64,000 nt of DNA, taken from assembly GCA_031286585.1 (NCBI GenBank), contig JAITUC010000021.1:1-64000 (forward strand), read 5' to 3'. Numbering within the stretch: position 1 is the first letter of the stretch; each line of letters begins with the position of its first letter. The position numbers were made by a program, and so were the translations under genes. Below, piece by piece: positions 7,750-15,625 of this stretch. Source of the DNA: Delftia acidovorans (GTDB lineage: Bacteria > Pseudomonadota > Gammaproteobacteria > Burkholderiales > Burkholderiaceae_C). A model generated the notes under the pieces. That model searched no databases, was not told where the DNA came from, and was given only the letters and a program-made list of their open reading frames with translations.

Positions 7750-9168
7750 TCACCCGTCTCGCCATGCGGCGGTGGACGTGCCCAGCGCACAGGCCGCGCG
7801 CTCCCAATGCATGGGCGCACCCGCCACCTCCACCGGCGCCCGCAGGCGCCGCGCCGCGCCCCAGGAGGTCGCCTCGATCGCCGCGCTGAAATCCTCCGCC
7901 TCGTTCACCGGTGCCAGCGGGCAGGCATCCGGGTCGCCCACGACATGTCCCGCCAGAAGATGGGCCGTGCGCGCCAACGAGGCGCGCACCGTGCTGCCGC
8001 CCTGCCCCTGCATGCGCCGCACCAGCGCCATCACCACGGCGGCAGCCATCAGATAGCCGGTGGCGTGATCCAGCGCCTGCAGCGGCAGCGGCGTGGGGCG
8101 GTCACGGCCCAGCCGGTGCATGCCTGCATCGGCAATGCCAGCGCTCATCTGCACCAGGCTGTCGAAGCCGCGCCTCTGCTGCCAGGGCCCGCTCCATCCA
8201 TAGGCGTTGAGCGACGCGTCGATGAGCGAGGGATTCAGCCGACGGCGCCACGCGGCCCCGAATCCCAGCCCCTCCAGCGCACCGTCCCGGTAACCGTGGA
8301 CCAGCACGTCGGCGCCGGCCAGCAGTTGCTCGAACACGGCACGATCCTTTGGCTCCCGCAGGTCCAGCCGGGCGCAGCGCTTGCCCAGCGTGACTTCAGG
8401 CACCGTACCCGGCTCCTCCCAACCGGGCGGATCGATGCGCAGCACCTCGGCACCATGGCCCGCCAGCCAGCGCGTGGCGGCGGGACCGGCCAGGATGCGC
8501 GTCAGATCCAGCACGCGCAGTCCCTGCAGCGGCCGCTGCGCCGATGGCTGCCACGCACCAGCGCTGAAACTGAAGGGCTGGCCCGGCTGCGGATGCACCT
8601 GCCACGCCAGCAAAGGCTCCTGCTGCACGGCCCGCCCCTGCGGATGCGCAGCCCAGGCATCCAGCCCGCGCATGGCGGCGGCACAGCCACCCTGCGCGAC
8701 AACGGCCGACTCCAATTCATGCGCCGTCCAGCGCCTGACCGCCGTCGCCACAGCCTCCCGCTCGACAGGCGCGTCGAGCACGGCCAGCGCCGCTGCACGG
8801 TGGTGGGGCGCATTGGTATGCAGGCGGATCCAGCCATCGGCCGTGCGGTAGTCACCAGCCACGGCGTCCCACAGCGCAGGCATCTCCCAGCCCAGTGGAT
8901 GCAGGCTGCTGCCAAACCACAGGGACGCGAGCCTGCGGTCCACCACCACCCTGGGCGCGGCAACGCCGCATTGGGCCACCAGTTCGGAGATGGCAAGGCC
9001 TGCCACACCCAGGCTGGCCGCCGCCAGATCGGAAACCGGAAACACCGATGCCAGGGCGCCTTGCCCGCGCATCTCCAGGCGATGCAGCGCGCTCCGGGCA
9101 CCTTCCAGTGCCGACCAGATCTGGACTGCGCAGTGATCGAAGGCGGAAGGGGGCGGAAGACTGGACAT
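7750..9168 (-). CDS. CaiB/BaiF-type CoA transferase with apparently permuted halves
   Basis: 472 residues from an ATG with AGGAG seven bases upstream. CaiB/BaiF (family III) enzymes move CoA between carboxylic acids. The canonical family N-terminus (GLRVLDLTRILAGPAATRWL) does not start this protein; it begins near residue 216. The matching middle part follows (GFDSLVQ at 334-340, a candidate site of the catalytic Asp, then LDHATGYLMAAAVVMALV at 367-384). Residues 46-190 instead resemble the canonical C-terminal half (SDLAAASLGVAGL, VVVDRRLASLWF, DGWIRL, AWAAHPQG). The order looks like C-half then N-half. It is divergent from a DNA-binding citrate synthase with a shared operator-like palindrome. 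Substrate unknown; activity not certain. Confidence 0.8.
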   Translation of the reverse strand: MSSLPPPSAFDHCAVQIWSALEGARSALHRLEMRGQGALASVFPVSDLAAASLGVAGLAISELVAQCGVAAPRVVVDRRLASLWFGSSLHPLGWEMPALWDAVAGDYRTADGWIRLHTNAPHHRAAALAVLDAPVEREAVATAVRRWTAHELESAVVAQGGCAAAMRGLDAWAAHPQGRAVQQEPLLAWQVHPQPGQPFSFSAGAWQPSAQRPLQGLRVLDLTRILAGPAATRWLAGHGAEVLRIDPPGWEEPGTVPEVTLGKRCARLDLREPKDRAVFEQLLAGADVLVHGYRDGALEGLGFGAAWRRRLNPSLIDASLNAYGWSGPWQQRRGFDSLVQMSAGIADAGMHRLGRDRPTPLPLQALDHATGYLMAAAVVMALVRRMQGQGGSTVRASLARTAHLLAGHVVGDPDACPLAPVNEAEDFSAAIEATSWGAARRLRAPVEVAGAPMHWERAACALGTSTAAWRDG

Positions 9169-9207
9169 GGAGCACTCCTGGCAACGGAAAAAAGGGTTGG
9201 AACTCAC

Positions 9208-9235
9208 ACCATAGATTTCGGAAAAATATTGTCAA
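9208..9235 (-). promoter_or_regulatory. Predicted promoter of the CoA transferase gene
   Basis: On the minus strand TTGACA (9235-9230), a perfect -35, is followed after 16 bases by TATGGT (9213-9208). The -35 lies inside the palindrome at 9225-9239, so a bound protein would block RNA polymerase. Confidence 0.6.
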
Positions 9236-9254
9236 TATTGATTTAATAAATCAA
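9225..9254. promoter_or_regulatory. AT-rich overlapping double palindrome, candidate operator
   Basis: Two inverted repeats overlap in the 100-base divergent intergenic region: AATATTG-T-CAATATT (9225-9239, 7+1+7) and TTGATTTA-A-TAAATCAA (9238-9254, 8+1+8). Both are perfect and very AT-rich in a GC-rich genome. The natural binder is the helix-turn-helix citrate synthase encoded 15 bases downstream; that is an inference. Confidence 0.65.
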
Positions 9255-9268
9255 CATATCATCACTCC

Positions 9269-10462
9269 ATGCCCGACTACCTGAACTCCACAGAAGCCAC
9301 CGCCCTGCTGGGCGTGAGCCGCGCCACGCTGTATGCCTACGTCAGCCGGGGCCTGCTTCATGCCCATGCGGCAGACACGCCGCGCGAAAGCCGCTACCTG
9401 CGCGAGGAAGTCGAGCAGCTTGCGCGCCAGCGCGGCCAGGGCCGCAAACCGCGCGAAGTCGCCCAGGCCGCGCTGAACTGGGGCCTGCCGGTGCTGGAGT
9501 CATCGATCACGCTGATAGAACAGGGCCGCCTCTACTACCGTGGCGAGGACGCCGTGGACTGGGCACGCTCGCACACGCTGGAAGAGACCGCCGCCCTGCT
9601 CTGGCAATGCCCGGCCGATGCCGCCTTCGCCGCACACGCCTTGGAGGCCGCCCCCCTGTTGCCCGACCTGCAGCAGCGCATGGCCGGCCAGCCTTGCGAG
9701 AACACGCTGCTGCCGTTGTTCACCGTCGCCAGCGATGACGCGGCCACCGCCGCATGGCAGCAATCGCCGGAACGGCTGGCGGCAGGCTGCGGAGCGCTCC
9801 TGCGCCTGCTGGCGGCCTGCCTGCTGGGCACGGCACCGGGCAAGGCCCCCATCCACCTGCAATGCGCCCAGGCCTGGGCCCTGGACGCGCAAGGCGCCGA
9901 CCTGGTGCGCATGGCCCTGGTACTGTGCGCCGACCATGAACTCAACGCCTCCGGCTTCACGGCGCGCTGCGTGGCCTCCACGGGCGCCAGCCTGCGGGCG
10001 GCCGTGGTGGGAGGCCTTGCCGCCTTGACGGGTGGGCGCCACGGCGGTACGACCGCGCGCGTCGAGGCGCTTTGGGACGAGCTGGGCGAAGCGCAGGCCC
10101 CGGCACGCCTGCGCCAGCGCCTGGCGCGCGGCGAGACCCTGCCCGGCTTTGGCCACCACCTCTACCCCGAAGGCGATGTGCGCGCCGCCCTGGTGCTGGA
10201 AATGCTGCCCAGGCAGGGGCCGGCTGCCGCCCTCGCGGCCGAAGTGATGGCACTCACTGGCCTTGCCCCTTCGGTCGATTTCGCATTGGTGGCACTGCGG
10301 CGGCACCTGCAGTTGCCGCCGGGCAGCGCCTTCGGGCTGTTCGCGCTGGGCCGCTGCGCAGGCTGGCTGGCGCAGGCGCTGGAGCAGCGCGCCACCCGGC
10401 AGATCATTCGGCCGCGCGCGGCGTACACGGGACCCAGGCCCGTCGGCTTGGCACGGAACTGA
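9269..10462 (+). CDS. Citrate synthase-family protein with N-terminal helix-turn-helix domain
   Basis: 397 residues. Residues 5-55 are an excisionase/MerR-like helix-turn-helix (STEATALLGVSRATLYAYVS, then RGLL and SRYLREEVEQL). A citrate synthase fold follows. The catalytic positions are kept: His223 in ADHELNAS, His296 in GFGHHLYPEGD, Asp337 in SVDFAL. Arginines of the substrate site are also kept: Arg305, Arg362 and Arg383 in IRPRAAYTGP. The GPLHGG loop reads LTGGRHGG. The product (citrate, 2-methylcitrate or another 2-hydroxy acid) cannot be told. It is divergent from a CoA transferase gene across a double palindrome. I infer a metabolite-responsive, DNA-binding enzyme that controls the pair. 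Confidence 0.85.
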   Translation: MPDYLNSTEATALLGVSRATLYAYVSRGLLHAHAADTPRESRYLREEVEQLARQRGQGRKPREVAQAALNWGLPVLESSITLIEQGRLYYRGEDAVDWARSHTLEETAALLWQCPADAAFAAHALEAAPLLPDLQQRMAGQPCENTLLPLFTVASDDAATAAWQQSPERLAAGCGALLRLLAACLLGTAPGKAPIHLQCAQAWALDAQGADLVRMALVLCADHELNASGFTARCVASTGASLRAAVVGGLAALTGGRHGGTTARVEALWDELGEAQAPARLRQRLARGETLPGFGHHLYPEGDVRAALVLEMLPRQGPAAALAAEVMALTGLAPSVDFALVALRRHLQLPPGSAFGLFALGRCAGWLAQALEQRATRQIIRPRAAYTGPRPVGLARN

Positions 10463-10477
10463 GCACTATGCGATAAT
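10448..10477 (+). promoter_or_regulatory. Predicted rpmE promoter inside the end of the citrate synthase gene
   Basis: TTGGCA (10448-10453) and GATAAT (10472-10477) are 18 bases apart, each five of six to consensus. The box straddles the stop codon of the upstream gene and would give rpmE its own transcription. Confidence 0.65.
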
Positions 10478-10576
10478 GCAGGGCTTTTTCTTGCGGAAAG
10501 TACGCTTGATTTGAACCGCTACAAAGGTTGCAGCGGGTCAGGCACGGCTACCGCACTTGCATCAGAAGGAAAGATC

Positions 10577-10822
10577 ATGAAAGAAGGCATCCACCCCAAC
10601 TACCGCGAAGTTCTGTTCGTGGACCTGTCCAACGGCTTCAAGTTCGTGACCCGCTCCTGCGTGAACACGAAGGAAACCGAAACCTTCGAAGGCAAGGACT
10701 ACCCCCTGTTCAAGCTGGATACCTCGTCCGAGTCGCACCCCTTCTACACCGGCACGCAAAAGTCGGTGGACAACATGGGCGGCCGTGTGGAGCGCTTCCG
10801 CAACCGTTTCGGCAAGAAGTAA
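10577..10822 (+). CDS. rpmE2: Large subunit ribosomal protein bL31, type B
   Basis: 81 residues beginning [16 protein letters not shown]. The length and the lack of a CxxC zinc pair mark it as the zinc-independent B form (YkgM/RpmE2). The conserved ESHPFYTG segment and the basic C-terminus [14 protein letters not shown] are present. AGAAGGAA precedes the ATG. In zinc-responsive bacteria the B form is made under zinc starvation. Here it lies near rho where the only bL31 gene often sits in relatives, and no Zur box is seen, so it is probably the housekeeping copy. Confidence 0.96.
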   Translation: MKEGIHPNYREVLFVDLSNGFKFVTRSCVNTKETETFEGKDYPLFKLDTSSESHPFYTGTQKSVDNMGGRVERFRNRFGKK

Positions 10823-10841
10823 ATTCAGCTTCTCCGGCCAG

Positions 10842-10879
10842 AAGGGCAGCACGGGCAACCGCGCTGCCCTTTTGTTTTT
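10842..10879 (+). terminator. Terminator after rpmE
   Basis: AAGGGCAGC and GCTGCCCTT pair across a 12-base loop and are followed by a T-rich tract (TTGTTTTT). Confidence 0.8.
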
Positions 10880-10977
10880 CGCAGTCCGGCCAATCCATGA
10901 CGGCCAGTCATGTCCCACGCTTTTCGAGGCCCTTGCTTCGCTTATTCTTGCGCCCTCCGTTGCAGAAAGTCCTGTGA

Positions 10978-12717
10978 GTGAACCAGCCCACCCCTGCCAT
11001 CGTTGCCCAAAGCGCCGTGCGCCGCCTGCCGCGCTGGTCGCTGCTGCTGCTGTGCCTGGCCTATGTCGTGCCCGGATATGTGGGGCGCAGCCCCTGGCGC
11101 ATGGCCGACATGGAGGCCTTCGGCTACATGCGGGAGCTGGCCCTGGGCCATACCTCGTGGCTGGCACCGCGCATGGCGGGCCTGCTGCCCGAATCCGAGG
11201 GCCTGCTGTCGTACTGGCTCGGTGCGCTGGCCATGCAGGCAGCGCCTTCCTGGCTGCATCCGGAGATGGCTGCACGCCTGCCCTTCATCGCCATGCTGGT
11301 GCTCACGCTGACGGCCACCTGGTGGGGCGTGTACTACCTGGCACGCACCCCGGGCGCGCGCCCCGTGGCCTTTGCCTTCGGCGGCGAGGCACAGCCCACC
11401 GACTATGCGCGCGCCATGGCCGATGGCGGCCTGCTGGCCCTGGTGGCCTGCCTGGGCCTGGCCCAGCTTTCCCATGAAACCACCAGCTACATGACCCAGC
11501 TCGGCTGCGCGGCCCTGCTGTTCTTTGCCGCCGCAGCCATGCCCTACCACGGCAGCACGGCCATGCTGGCGCTGCTGCTGGGCCTGCCAGGCCTGGCGCT
11601 GAGCGGCGCGCCGACCGTGGCCACGCTGTTCGGTCTGGGCGGTGCGACCATGGCGTTTTTCTCGCGCACCTGGGGTGACGAGCCCTCGCCCGCGCCGCGC
11701 GAGGCACGCATCTGGACCGCGCTGTGGCTGGGCGTCACGCTGCTGGCGGCTGCACTGTCCTGGTGGCTGGACCAATGGGCCTGGCGCCTGGTGGACAGCG
11801 GCACCGCCAAGGAATGGCAAAGTCTGGTCAGGATGCTGCTGTGGTTCGGCTGGCCGGCCTGGCCGCTGGCCCTGTGGACCCTGTGGGTCTGGCGCCGCCA
11901 GATCGCCGCGCCTCGCCGCTATCCCCATCTGGCGCTGCCGCTGTGGTTTGCCATCATTCCGGTGATCGCTTCGCTGAGCACGCTGCCTGCGGACCGCGCC
12001 CTGCTGCTGGGCCTGCCCGCCATCGCCACGCTGGCAGCCTTTGCCCTGCCAACGCTGCGCCGCAGCATCAGCGCCTTGATCGACTGGTTCACCCTGCTGT
12101 TCTTCAGTGCCGCCGCCATTGCCATCTGGGTGATCTGGCTCTCGCTGCAGACCGGCATTCCGGCCAAGCCGGCCGCCAACGTGGCCAGGCTTGCCCCGCA
12201 GTTCACGCCGGAATTCTCGGCGTTCTCCTTCGCCGTGGCGGTTGCCGCCACCTTGGCCTGGTGCGTGCTCGTTGCCTGGCGCACTTCTCGCAACCGCGCC
12301 GCCATCTGGAAGAGCCTGGTGCTGCCGGCCAGCGGCGCCACGCTGGGCTGGCTGCTGCTGATGACGCTGTGGCTGCCGCTGCTGGACCATGCGCGCAGCT
12401 TCGAGCCGCAGATGCGCCAGGTGCTGTCCGAATTGCCCAAGGACGGCAGCTGCGTGCAAACCTATGGCCTGCCCCGCGCGCACATTGCGGCGCTGCGCTT
12501 TTACGGCGACATCGACACCCAGCGCCTGAGCATGGCCGGCTCCGCACGCTGCGACTGGATGGTGGCCGAGGAAGAAACCTGGCTGGATCCGCACAGCGCA
12601 CGCCTGCAGGGCACCTGGGAAACCGTGGCCCGCGTGGTGCGCCCCACCGATCGCAAGGACTTCCTGCTGATCTTGAAGCGCAGGCCCGAGGCGAGCCGCG
12701 CCCAGGCCCGGCCATGA
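10978..12717 (+). CDS. Polytopic inner-membrane protein, GT-C/ArnT-like, function unknown
   Basis: 579 residues starting at GTG; an in-frame TGA directly upstream forces this start. About a dozen hydrophobic segments are visible (for example around 20-35, 75-105, 150-215, 240-260, 285-305 and 320-345). A soluble C-terminal domain of about 130 residues (GSCVQTYGLPRAHIAALRFY, later RKDFLLILKRR) follows. The layout, with an early periplasmic ADME segment after helix 1, recalls GT-C glycosyltransferases of the ArnT/PMT type, but no clear DD or DE catalytic pair is seen. It overlaps the start of the MATE gene by four bases (ATGA), so the two are translationally coupled. Transfer of a lipid-linked sugar is a guess. 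Confidence 0.6.
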   Translation: MNQPTPAIVAQSAVRRLPRWSLLLLCLAYVVPGYVGRSPWRMADMEAFGYMRELALGHTSWLAPRMAGLLPESEGLLSYWLGALAMQAAPSWLHPEMAARLPFIAMLVLTLTATWWGVYYLARTPGARPVAFAFGGEAQPTDYARAMADGGLLALVACLGLAQLSHETTSYMTQLGCAALLFFAAAAMPYHGSTAMLALLLGLPGLALSGAPTVATLFGLGGATMAFFSRTWGDEPSPAPREARIWTALWLGVTLLAAALSWWLDQWAWRLVDSGTAKEWQSLVRMLLWFGWPAWPLALWTLWVWRRQIAAPRRYPHLALPLWFAIIPVIASLSTLPADRALLLGLPAIATLAAFALPTLRRSISALIDWFTLLFFSAAAIAIWVIWLSLQTGIPAKPAANVARLAPQFTPEFSAFSFAVAVAATLAWCVLVAWRTSRNRAAIWKSLVLPASGATLGWLLLMTLWLPLLDHARSFEPQMRQVLSELPKDGSCVQTYGLPRAHIAALRFYGDIDTQRLSMAGSARCDWMVAEEETWLDPHSARLQGTWETVARVVRPTDRKDFLLILKRRPEASRAQARP

Positions 12718-14081
12718 GCCAGCCAGCGCCCGCGCCACTGGGCACCGAACGGCGCACCATCGCCCAGCACGCGCTGACCGTGCTGGCCGGGCAGCTGGCA
12801 GTGATGGCCTTCGGCGTGACCGACACCATCGTGGCGGGGCGCTACGCCGAAGAGGCGCTGGCAGCGCTGTCCGTAGGCTCGGCCATCTTCGTGAGCGTCT
12901 ATGTTTCGCTGATGGGCATCTTCCAGGCCCTGTTGCCGCTGTGGGCCGAACATCGCGGCGCCGGCCAGCCGCAGGCCATAGGCCGCACGCTGCGCCAGGC
13001 CATGTACATGCTGCTGGCCGCCTGCGCCCTGGGCATGGGCGTGCTGCTGTTTCCCGATGCGCTGCTGCGCTGGGCCGATGTGCCGCCACCGCTGCAGGTG
13101 GAGGTGCGGGCCTATCTTTCTGTGCTGGCCTGGAGCCTTCCGGCCGCTCTGCTGTTTCGCATCTACAGCACACTGAACCAGGCGCTGGGCCATCCCCTGC
13201 TGGTGACCTGGCTGCAGCTGCTGTCGCTGCTGCTGAAAATCCCCCTCTCGATCTGGCTGGCCTTTGGCGGCGCCGGACTGCCTGCGCTGGGCGCCGAGGG
13301 CTGTGCCTGGGCCACGCTGGTGGTGAACTACGCCATGGTTGCCCTCGCATTCGTGCTGATGCGCAGCCAGAGCCTGTATGCGCCACTGGCGCTGTGGCAG
13401 CACATGGAGCCCCCGGACTGGCCGCAGCTGGCGCAGTTCGCTCGACTGGGCGTTCCTGCGGGGCTGGCAATTTTGGTGGAGGTGACCTCGTTCACGCTGA
13501 TGGCCTTGTTCGTGGCGCGCCAGGGCACGCTGTCCTCCGCCAGCCACCAGATCGCTGCCAATCTCGCGGCGCTGTGCTACATGGTGCCCCTGTCGCTGGC
13601 GATTGCCACCAGCGCGCGGATCAGCTACTGGCGAGGCGCGGGGGACGAGGACATGGCGCGCCGCCTTGTCGCCATGGGATGGCGGCTTGCGGCAACGGGC
13701 GGCCTGGTGCTGGCCTCGGCACTGTTCCTGTCCCGCGAGGGCCTGGCCCGCATCTACAGCAGCAATCCCGAGGTGGTGGCCATTACCGCCAGCCTGCTGG
13801 CCTGGGTCGCGGCCTACCATGTGGCCGACGCCGTGCAGACCTTCTGCCTCTTCGTGCTGCGCTGCTACCGCATCACCGTGGCGCCGCTGGTCATCTACTG
13901 CCTGCTGCTGTGGGGCGGCGGACTGGCCGGCGGGTACTGGCTGGCCTACGGCACGGACAGCGCCCTGCCCGCCTGGCTGCACCATGGCACGCCCGCCCCG
14001 TTCTGGGCCAGCAGTGCCTGTGCGCTGCTGGTGACGGCCCTGGTATTCAGCGCCATCGTGCGCAAAGCCACAAGCCGCTGA
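12714..14081 (+). CDS. MATE-family multidrug/toxin efflux transporter (NorM-like)
   Basis: 455 residues with about 12 membrane segments in two homologous halves, each with the family-typical opening (AFGVTDTIVAGRYAEEALAA near 30-50; a second around 240-260). MATE proteins export cationic drugs, toxins or metabolites using Na+ or H+ gradients. The ATG overlaps the upstream stop codon (ATGA), so it forms an operon with the GT-C-like membrane protein. That pairing could mean export or flipping of a product of the first protein, but the substrate is not evident. It converges on phoR with only 30 bases between the stops. Confidence 0.88.
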   Translation: MSQPAPAPLGTERRTIAQHALTVLAGQLAVMAFGVTDTIVAGRYAEEALAALSVGSAIFVSVYVSLMGIFQALLPLWAEHRGAGQPQAIGRTLRQAMYMLLAACALGMGVLLFPDALLRWADVPPPLQVEVRAYLSVLAWSLPAALLFRIYSTLNQALGHPLLVTWLQLLSLLLKIPLSIWLAFGGAGLPALGAEGCAWATLVVNYAMVALAFVLMRSQSLYAPLALWQHMEPPDWPQLAQFARLGVPAGLAILVEVTSFTLMALFVARQGTLSSASHQIAANLAALCYMVPLSLAIATSARISYWRGAGDEDMARRLVAMGWRLAATGGLVLASALFLSREGLARIYSSNPEVVAITASLLAWVAAYHVADAVQTFCLFVLRCYRITVAPLVIYCLLLWGGGLAGGYWLAYGTDSALPAWLHHGTPAPFWASSACALLVTALVFSAIVRKATSR

Positions 14082-14111
14082 ACGGCAGCGGCCGCTCACC
14101 CGGGGCCACGC

Positions 14112-15527
14112 CTATGCGGCGCGGCTTTCTCGGGCCTCGCCGACTGCGCGTGTGCCCGGGGGCGCGATGCGGACACGGCTGGCCGGAAAGGTCACGGAAA
14201 ACTCCGATCCCTGGCCCGGCGCGCTGGTGATGCCCAGCTTGGCGCCATGGCGCTGCAGCACGTGCTTGACGATGGCCAGGCCCAGGCCCGTGCCGCCGGT
14301 ATCGCGCGAACGGCTGCGGTCCACACGGTAAAAGCGCTCTGTCAGGCGTGCCAGGTGCTTGGGCTCGATGCCTGGCCCGGAGTCCTGCACGGCGAAGCGT
14401 GCCGATCCATCAGGCAAGGTCTCCCAGGTCACTTCGATGCGCCCGCCTGCCGGCGTGTAGCGCATGGCGTTGGCCAGCAGGTTGGAGAAAGCGCTTTGCA
14501 GCTCGGCGCTGGCGCCGGCCACCTCACCGGCCTGCGCAAGCATCTCGGCCGACGGGAAGCTCAGCGCATGCGGCAGGGATTGCTTGCGCGTGAGCATGGA
14601 AGACAGGCCGCGCGCCTCGTTCTCGCAGCGCTGCATCAGCTGGGCCACAGGCACCCATTCGTTGCTGCTGGGCAGGGGGCTGCCCTCCAGGCGCGACAGC
14701 GCCAGCAGGTCTTCCACCAGATGCTGCATGCGCTCGGCCTGCTGGGCCATCAGGCCCAGGTAGCGGTTGCGCTCCTCGGGCTCCAGCGGCAGGTTCTGCA
14801 GCGTCTCCACAAAGCCCACGAGCACGGTCAGAGGCGTGCGGATTTCGTGCGAGACATTGGCCACGAAGTCGCGGCGCATGGCCTCGGCCTGCTCCACAGC
14901 GGTGACATCGCGCGCCAGCAGCAGCTTGCGCCCCTCGCCATAGCCATACAGCTGCACCGACAGCTTGACGGGCCGCGAGGCCGTGCTTTCGCGGCCCTGC
15001 ATGACCAGGTCGCGTGAGAAGTCCTGGGTGGCGAAATAGGCGCTGAACTCGGGGTCGCGCACCAGGTTGCCAATGCTTTGCAGCAGGTCACGTTCGGCAT
15101 CGAAGCCGAACTGCCGCGCCGCGATCTGGTTGCACCATTCGATGCGACCGTCGGCGTCCAGCAGGACCACGCCATTGGGGCTGGCCTGCAGGGCAGAAAG
15201 AATGTCGTTGAGGCGCTGATCGCCCTGCTGCACCTGCTGCACGCTCTGGCGCAGCCACCGGCGCATGCGCACGCTGGCCTCACCCCAGATGCCGCTGAGA
15301 TCGGGCGCCTCCCGCAGCTCCGACTGGCGCAGCCAGGTCAGCAGGCGCATGGCGTTCCAGCTGTCCACCAGCCACCAGATCCAGCCCGCGCACAGCGCGC
15401 CCGTCAGGGCCGCCACGGCCTGGGCAGCCATTCCGGGGCTGGAGGCGGCAATGGCGCCCCAGAGCCACCAGCCCAGCAATGCGCCCACGACCTGGGACGC
15501 CAACAAGCGAAAACCTCGCCAACCCAT
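14112..15527 (-). CDS. phoR: Phosphate regulon sensor histidine kinase PhoR
   Basis: 471 residues; AGAAGG lies eight bases before the ATG. Two N-terminal membrane helices (about 10-60) are followed by a PAS domain (about 110-220; SPNGVVLLDADGRIEWCN). The HisKA phosphorylation site is VANVSHEIRTPLT. An HATPase domain with N box (SNLLANAMRYTP), G1 (DSGPGI) and G2 (GTGLGLAIVKH) completes it. It has no large periplasmic sensor, consistent with PhoR sensing through PhoU and the Pst transporter. It is the last gene of pstSCAB-phoUBR, 98 bases after phoB. Confidence 0.96.
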   Translation of the reverse strand: MGWRGFRLLASQVVGALLGWWLWGAIAASSPGMAAQAVAALTGALCAGWIWWLVDSWNAMRLLTWLRQSELREAPDLSGIWGEASVRMRRWLRQSVQQVQQGDQRLNDILSALQASPNGVVLLDADGRIEWCNQIAARQFGFDAERDLLQSIGNLVRDPEFSAYFATQDFSRDLVMQGRESTASRPVKLSVQLYGYGEGRKLLLARDVTAVEQAEAMRRDFVANVSHEIRTPLTVLVGFVETLQNLPLEPEERNRYLGLMAQQAERMQHLVEDLLALSRLEGSPLPSSNEWVPVAQLMQRCENEARGLSSMLTRKQSLPHALSFPSAEMLAQAGEVAGASAELQSAFSNLLANAMRYTPAGGRIEVTWETLPDGSARFAVQDSGPGIEPKHLARLTERFYRVDRSRSRDTGGTGLGLAIVKHVLQRHGAKLGITSAPGQGSEFSVTFPASRVRIAPPGTRAVGEARESRAA

Positions 15528-15625
15528 ACTTGCGCCTTCTTTGCGTTGTATTCGCTGCCCTGGGCAGCGGCGCCCTGGCATGGCCCGCAGGAGCCATGCG
15601 TGGATTCATCGGGACGCCGGCCGCC

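Noticed and set aside
10577..10822. Zur-controlled alternative ribosomal protein
   Set aside because: Although bL31 is of type B, no Zur-like palindrome is visible upstream and a good housekeeping promoter is present.
11724..12713. Upstream extension of the MATE frame
   Set aside because: It lies in another frame of the upstream membrane-protein gene. The ATG at 12714 with an ATGA overlap gives the normal MATE N-terminus.
10942..13470. Long minus-strand frame opposite the GT-C-like and MATE genes
   Set aside because: No recognisable domain; Gln/Arg/Ala-rich composition, while the plus strand encodes clear membrane proteins.
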